Shown in pieces: positions 50,583-54,484 of a stretch of DNA of 54,484 nt. Source of the DNA: an uncultured Fibrobacter sp. (lineage in GTDB: Bacteria; Fibrobacterota; Fibrobacteria; Fibrobacterales; Fibrobacteraceae); NCBI RefSeq assembly GCF_937877005.1, contig NZ_CALEFV010000161.1:1-54484 (forward strand), read 5' to 3'. The notes below the pieces were generated by a model, which was not told the DNA's origin, ran no database searches, and saw only the letters and a program-made list of their open reading frames with translations. Positions within the stretch are counted from its first letter, which is position 1; each line of letters starts with the position of its first letter. A program made the translations under genes and the position numbers.

Positions 50583-52823
50583 TTAAAATTCCACGTTAAT
50601 GGAGGCTTCAAGAAGCATCTGCGAGAACTCGTGCTTAAAGTTCCCTGACGCATCCTTATTGACATCGTAGTAATCCGGCAAGGTTATGGCACCCGCTGCA
50701 GAACCCGCTGCAACAACTGCAGACGTGTTATACTCGTTTTCGACATTGATCATGCCGAAGTTGACGGCAAGCCAGGTATTCGCGGCGATGTTGTAGTCAA
50801 GCCCCACCATCCACTGCATCTGCTTGCTATTGGTAAGCGGAGCGAGAGCGGTAAACATATTCGCCTGTTCATACTTGGAATCGATCATCTGGAATCCGGC
50901 ATTGATACCGAGACGCGGCAGATACTGCACGTACAGTCCCGCATTAATGAAGTCAGACTGCAGCTTGAAGGACTGGTCAACTCCCGTAACGGCCGGATCG
51001 GTATCGACAGTGCGTTCGGAGTGCTTGTAGGAGCCGGAAATTTCAAGCGGCTTCGAGAAGCCAACAATCTTGAATACATCGACCTTGGCGCCACCGCCGA
51101 ATTCCATGAACGAGGCTTCCTTGAAGCCCTCGATCGGCTTGACCTGCTGGAACATGCCAATCAAGCCCTGCACTTCGGCAAAGTCCTTGAAGTTAGCGAT
51201 AAGGTTTCCACGGCCACCGACGCGGTTCGATGTTGCAAGGCCATTGGGCAGGGACAGCTGGAAAGCCGGGTCAGAGAGCAACTCGAGCAGGGCCAACTGG
51301 CTGCGGGTATAAACATTAGTCGTCCAGGAGTTCTTGTTGTAGTTGGCAATGTTATAGCTATTGATATCGCTATTGGCAATGCCATTGTCATCGGTACCGA
51401 GTGCGGTAGAGACCGGACTGAACTTAGGTGCAAAATTGTAGAGAGCGTCGAAGGAGGAATAGAGCGGAGAATGGACGCCGTACTTGACCGTCTGTCCATC
51501 CTTTTCGGAGTTCAGGATGCGCTGAGCGAAGAACTTCGGCGACTGGGCCAGGTTGTTGAACCAGTTGCTGTCATTGAAGATCACGTCTACGGCAAGCTTC
51601 ACGCCCCAGGCATCCGCCTTGTAACCCACGTTGGCATTGACAAGCATGGCCATACCGTCGAGAGACTGTTCCGACCATTCCTTGATTTCGAGGTAGTTTT
51701 CGCCATCGTCGTTCTGGGCAAGAACCGGAGCACCGGCCTCGTCGAGGACGGGATTTCCCTCGGCATCGAGTTCGTACGCATAGTCATACGTTGCGGAGTA
51801 GACCTTGTCGTTGGAAATCGCAAGTTCACCCATCACGTCGAGGATCAGGCTCTTGCTTCCGATCAGAGCGCCAACATCGGCACCGATACGGCCGCTAACC
51901 ACCATAGTCTTCTGCGGCTTTAATTCGTAGGGGTTGATATCTTCGCGTACATACGGAGAGTTCAAGTCATTCTCAGGATGACGATACGTGTAGGAGTAGC
52001 TGTCTTCGTTGTCGAAGATGTACATCGGAGTTGCACCGATATAGAGGTTCCTGTTCATGGGCAGCAATTCAAAGTTGCCCGCCACGAGGAACTTATCCAT
52101 ATTGGAGGCCTGCGTAGAACCCGGAAGCGTTTCGCTCGGAAGGATGTTGCCTTCGGCACCGGTCAGGTCAAGGACTGCGGTGCGGTTAATTCTTGCAAAC
52201 ATCGCTTCGGCACGGATTTCACCGAACATTTCGTTCAGGTTGTGGCGGAACTGGACGTTCGCACCCTGAAGGTTACGCTGATTGCCATCGATCAGCTGCT
52301 CATGTTCGGCCATGTAGCGCTTGCGGGCAAAGATCTGCGGTTCATACATGATGTCGATACCGGGCAGGAACAACGTCAGCGGAGAGTACTGCTGACGGAA
52401 ATCACCCACGACCCAGTAGAAGGAATTGTCGATATTGCCTTCGACATTGAGCCACGGAACCGAGACCGTCTTGGCGGCAGCGGCAAAGTATTCCTGCATG
52501 CCTGCTCCCAAACGGAGCATCGCATTGGCGCGAACGTTTTCCCAAGGACGGAAACCGAAATTGATGTCCGCCGTGACAAACTCGTCCTTTTCCACATTCG
52601 GCATCTTGTTGAGGCCGGACGGGTCGGCGTCAGGAGCATCGAATCTGGACGTCTGAGCGACAGCCCGGATGCTACCGGTGATTTCAACACCGCGTTCGGC
52701 ATTGATCGTATCAACCTTACTTTCAAGCAGTTCCTGATTTTCAGCTACGGAGGCAGCCGAAGCAGCCACGGAGGCGGCGAGGATCGCAGCAAAAGTCTTA
52801 TTCATATTCATAATCTTTTTCAT
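50583..52823 (-). CDS. Large outer-membrane beta-barrel protein (paralogue 2)
   Basis: About 746 aa from ATG 52823 (AGGGGG 9 nt upstream; in-frame ATGs at 52811 and 52805 are alternatives). After a signal peptide comes ENQELLESKVDTINAERG, then a beta region with LTLFLPGIDIMYEPQIFARK near 160-180 and NQRNLQGANVQF, matching the downstream paralogue. Alternating aromatic strands run to the end LLEASINVEF, a typical barrel terminus. It starts 15 bp after the upstream barrel gene and ends 9 bp before the next. Function unknown. Confidence 0.8.
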   Translation of the reverse strand: MKKIMNMNKTFAAILAASVAASAASVAENQELLESKVDTINAERGVEITGSIRAVAQTSRFDAPDADPSGLNKMPNVEKDEFVTADINFGFRPWENVRANAMLRLGAGMQEYFAAAAKTVSVPWLNVEGNIDNSFYWVVGDFRQQYSPLTLFLPGIDIMYEPQIFARKRYMAEHEQLIDGNQRNLQGANVQFRHNLNEMFGEIRAEAMFARINRTAVLDLTGAEGNILPSETLPGSTQASNMDKFLVAGNFELLPMNRNLYIGATPMYIFDNEDSYSYTYRHPENDLNSPYVREDINPYELKPQKTMVVSGRIGADVGALIGSKSLILDVMGELAISNDKVYSATYDYAYELDAEGNPVLDEAGAPVLAQNDDGENYLEIKEWSEQSLDGMAMLVNANVGYKADAWGVKLAVDVIFNDSNWFNNLAQSPKFFAQRILNSEKDGQTVKYGVHSPLYSSFDALYNFAPKFSPVSTALGTDDNGIANSDINSYNIANYNKNSWTTNVYTRSQLALLELLSDPAFQLSLPNGLATSNRVGGRGNLIANFKDFAEVQGLIGMFQQVKPIEGFKEASFMEFGGGAKVDVFKIVGFSKPLEISGSYKHSERTVDTDPAVTGVDQSFKLQSDFINAGLYVQYLPRLGINAGFQMIDSKYEQANMFTALAPLTNSKQMQWMVGLDYNIAANTWLAVNFGMINVENEYNTSAVVAAGSAAGAITLPDYYDVNKDASGNFKHEFSQMLLEASINVEF

Positions 52824-52838
52824 CTTCAGCACCCCCTA

Positions 52839-54484
52839 TTAGAACCAAGCCTTGGCTTCGGCTGCGATATAATGAGAATGCCAATCATTATCCGACAAGA
52901 CTTCGTCGGAATGAGTCATCCACTTGTAGCGAACATGCAGACCCGCACGGTCGGCAAAGTCCCAATCGAAACCAATACCAATTGCGGTTTCGAGATAGTT
53001 GATCGGGGCCTTTTCGTAGTAAGTCGTATTGTAGCGATTGACCAGGGTCGAAGTCTGAGCCACGTTGGAAGTGATAACGGTAGACCTGTAAGCCTTGTCG
53101 GAACGGAAGGTTTCCATACCGAGGATACCCACCATGTGGAAGGTCGGCGTCACGGCAACGGCCGGTTCAAACTGTCCGTAGAAGCTCCACAGGAGCATGT
53201 CGGACTGGGATTCGCTGTAGGCAATCGGAGCAATCGTTGTCGAGAGGCCCGAGATGGCCGCATAGCCGGTCATCATGATCGTACGGTCGGTGCCGAACCA
53301 GCCACCGATATCGTAGCCGCCCATGAAGGAGAGGTAAGAAGACCACTTGGTATGCGAGGGAACTTCGCCAGAAGCAATCTGTTCTGCACTTTCGTATGCA
53401 ACGAAGCCTTCCCACATTTCCCAGGTTCCACCATAGAGACCACCGGCCTGACGGTACTGCTTGATACCATCACCAGCGGAAGCATGAACACCCGTGCGGG
53501 CCAGATAGGCGGCACCGGAAGCGTTACCGGAGTCGGCGATAAAGAGCGGCTTGTGCTTGGTCCAGGAGTTGGAACCTTCCCACATGTTACGTCCATTCAG
53601 ACGGTAGTTGAAGAAGAGCATGTCCTGACCGTCTTCAATCTGACGATGCAGGCCGTATTGCAAGTCGAAGTAGCCACGATTGAACGTCGGTTCCAACTTG
53701 AAGTTAAGACCGGCCATGTTCGGGCTGTAGCGGAGAGAGCCACCATTCAGGTAGGCTTCGTCCTTGCGCCAGCCATTGAAGCGGGACGGGTTGCTGAGAG
53801 AATACGGAGAATAGAAATCCTTGGGCAGGTAGATCGCTTCGACCGTGATGGGCCAGCCTTCGATATACTTGGCCTGAGCCTTCAAATAGACACCAATCTG
53901 CGGGGTATTCGTGCTAGATTCCGTTGCATCCGAAATAAAGCCGCTGCTCGCGTTGGCCGGATTGTAACTGGCGGCATCTTCCGTCTGGAAGAACTTGACG
54001 GAGTCCGTCACGTTCACGGCCACATCGGTCATCAAGTAGAGTTTCGGAGTAATGTTACCCTTCAAGTCGATAGAGGCCACATGGTTGTTGAGAATCGTAG
54101 GACCGACATCGCTAAAGAGAACCCATGCCTTACGGAATTCATCTTCATAGATGATTTCGTTGTCGAAAACGACACCCATGTAGTTAACACCGAGCGTTAA
54201 GTTGTCCGCAATCTTTTCCTTGGCGATACGGCCATGGTAGATGGAACCGCGGAAATCGTAGGTACCGGACATTTCAAGTTCGCCGGGCTGGCCGCCATAC
54301 ATACGCAGACCGTCGCGGGTACCGATATCGGCATCGGCCGGCTGCGATACGAGGAACTGAGCCTTCATGTTGAACGGGAGCTGGTAGACATTAGCAAACA
54401 CGCCACCGAAGCTACGGTTGGTCCAGAAGGCACGGCCACCTTCCTTAACCGGCTTAAAGACCTTTTCCTTATAGTAAGTGGAAA
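52839..54484 (-). CDS. Large outer-membrane beta-barrel protein (paralogue 1), N-terminus cut by window edge
   Basis: At least 548 aa; the frame is open to the right edge, beginning TYYKEKVFKPVKEGGRAFW, so the true start lies outside. The visible part is rich in aromatic amphipathic strands (YDFRGSIYHGRIA, FDLQYGLHRQIEDG, LLWSFYGQFEPAVAV) and ends HYIAAEAKAWF with C-terminal Phe. The last gene it precedes is 15 bp away. Long aromatic loops (WEGSNSWTKHKP; GGTWEMWEGFVAYE) may be surface-exposed. It belongs to the same operon; whether it shares the EPxIFA motif cannot be checked because the 5' part is missing. Confidence 0.8.
   Translation of the reverse strand, partial: STYYKEKVFKPVKEGGRAFWTNRSFGGVFANVYQLPFNMKAQFLVSQPADADIGTRDGLRMYGGQPGELEMSGTYDFRGSIYHGRIAKEKIADNLTLGVNYMGVVFDNEIIYEDEFRKAWVLFSDVGPTILNNHVASIDLKGNITPKLYLMTDVAVNVTDSVKFFQTEDAASYNPANASSGFISDATESSTNTPQIGVYLKAQAKYIEGWPITVEAIYLPKDFYSPYSLSNPSRFNGWRKDEAYLNGGSLRYSPNMAGLNFKLEPTFNRGYFDLQYGLHRQIEDGQDMLFFNYRLNGRNMWEGSNSWTKHKPLFIADSGNASGAAYLARTGVHASAGDGIKQYRQAGGLYGGTWEMWEGFVAYESAEQIASGEVPSHTKWSSYLSFMGGYDIGGWFGTDRTIMMTGYAAISGLSTTIAPIAYSESQSDMLLWSFYGQFEPAVAVTPTFHMVGILGMETFRSDKAYRSTVITSNVAQTSTLVNRYNTTYYEKAPINYLETAIGIGFDWDFADRAGLHVRYKWMTHSDEVLSDNDWHSHYIAAEAKAWF

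Noticed and set aside
48435..50648. 737-codon plus-strand open frame opposite a barrel gene
   Set aside because: The minus frame has a signal peptide, ribosome site and barrel pattern; the plus frame is Arg/His/Val-rich with no domain.
51978..54200. 740-codon plus-strand open frame opposite two barrel genes
   Set aside because: Same reason; it crosses the 15-bp junction of two well-supported minus genes.

Overview
The window looks like chromosomal DNA of a fibre-degrading Fibrobacterota bacterium, most likely genus Fibrobacter. The evidence is a TIGR02147/DUF4423-type protein (a family expanded in Fibrobacter), many lipoproteins with short D/S-rich linkers, secreted GH5 and GH8 glycoside hydrolases, T9SS-like C-terminal sorting domains, a Dcu-type C4-dicarboxylate transporter suited to a succinate producer, and large outer-membrane barrel proteins ending in Phe. 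No rRNA, tRNA, CRISPR array, phage gene or transposase was seen. Most genes lie on the minus strand and many are coupled by ATGA or TAATG overlaps.

Layout. 1-4.6 kb: housekeeping operon ispA-dxs-SpoU rRNA methyltransferase-pyrF (pyrF runs off the left edge). 4.7-9.0 kb: a TIGR02147 protein coupled to a lipoprotein with a duplicated beta domain, then a membrane diguanylate cyclase with a small lipoprotein. 9.1-10.7 kb: a CE2-like esterase divergent from a monohaem cytochrome c. 10.8-15.5 kb: a DinG-type exonuclease-helicase and a large protein that may be helicase-associated. 15.5-24.3 kb: an envelope cluster, in transcription order a large secreted M6-peptidase-like protein whose zinc motif is lost, a formylglycine-enzyme-like lipoprotein, an NlpE-like lipoprotein, a LytTR response regulator, signal peptidase I, and an Ig-like lipoprotein. 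24.3-30.0 kb: purA, a Crp/Fnr regulator, a PASTA membrane protein, a TPR lipoprotein and a LolB-like lipoprotein.

30.0-36.8 kb: a hairpin-rich gap, a MoxR ATPase, a DUF4143 ATPase, a TfoX-like protein flanked by two palindromic repeats, an SMR transporter, a Dcu transporter, a GNAT acetyltransferase next to a broken small gene, and an exported Lys/Glu/Ala helix protein. 36.8-45.0 kb: an outer-membrane protein, an acyltransferase, a BatD-like fragment, a GH8 lipoprotein with a 15-bp tandem repeat, a T9SS-type secreted protein and a T9SS-type GH5 cellulase. 45.1-46.4 kb: a 64-aa membrane protein and a glycosyltransferase.

46.4-54.5 kb: the strongest candidate for an undescribed system. Five genes spaced 9-15 bp apart and closed by one terminator encode three large outer-membrane barrel proteins (two clearly paralogous), a lipoprotein, and a secreted GH18-fold protein whose catalytic Glu is Gln. 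I infer a surface glycan-binding or adhesion assembly; its 5' end lies outside the window.
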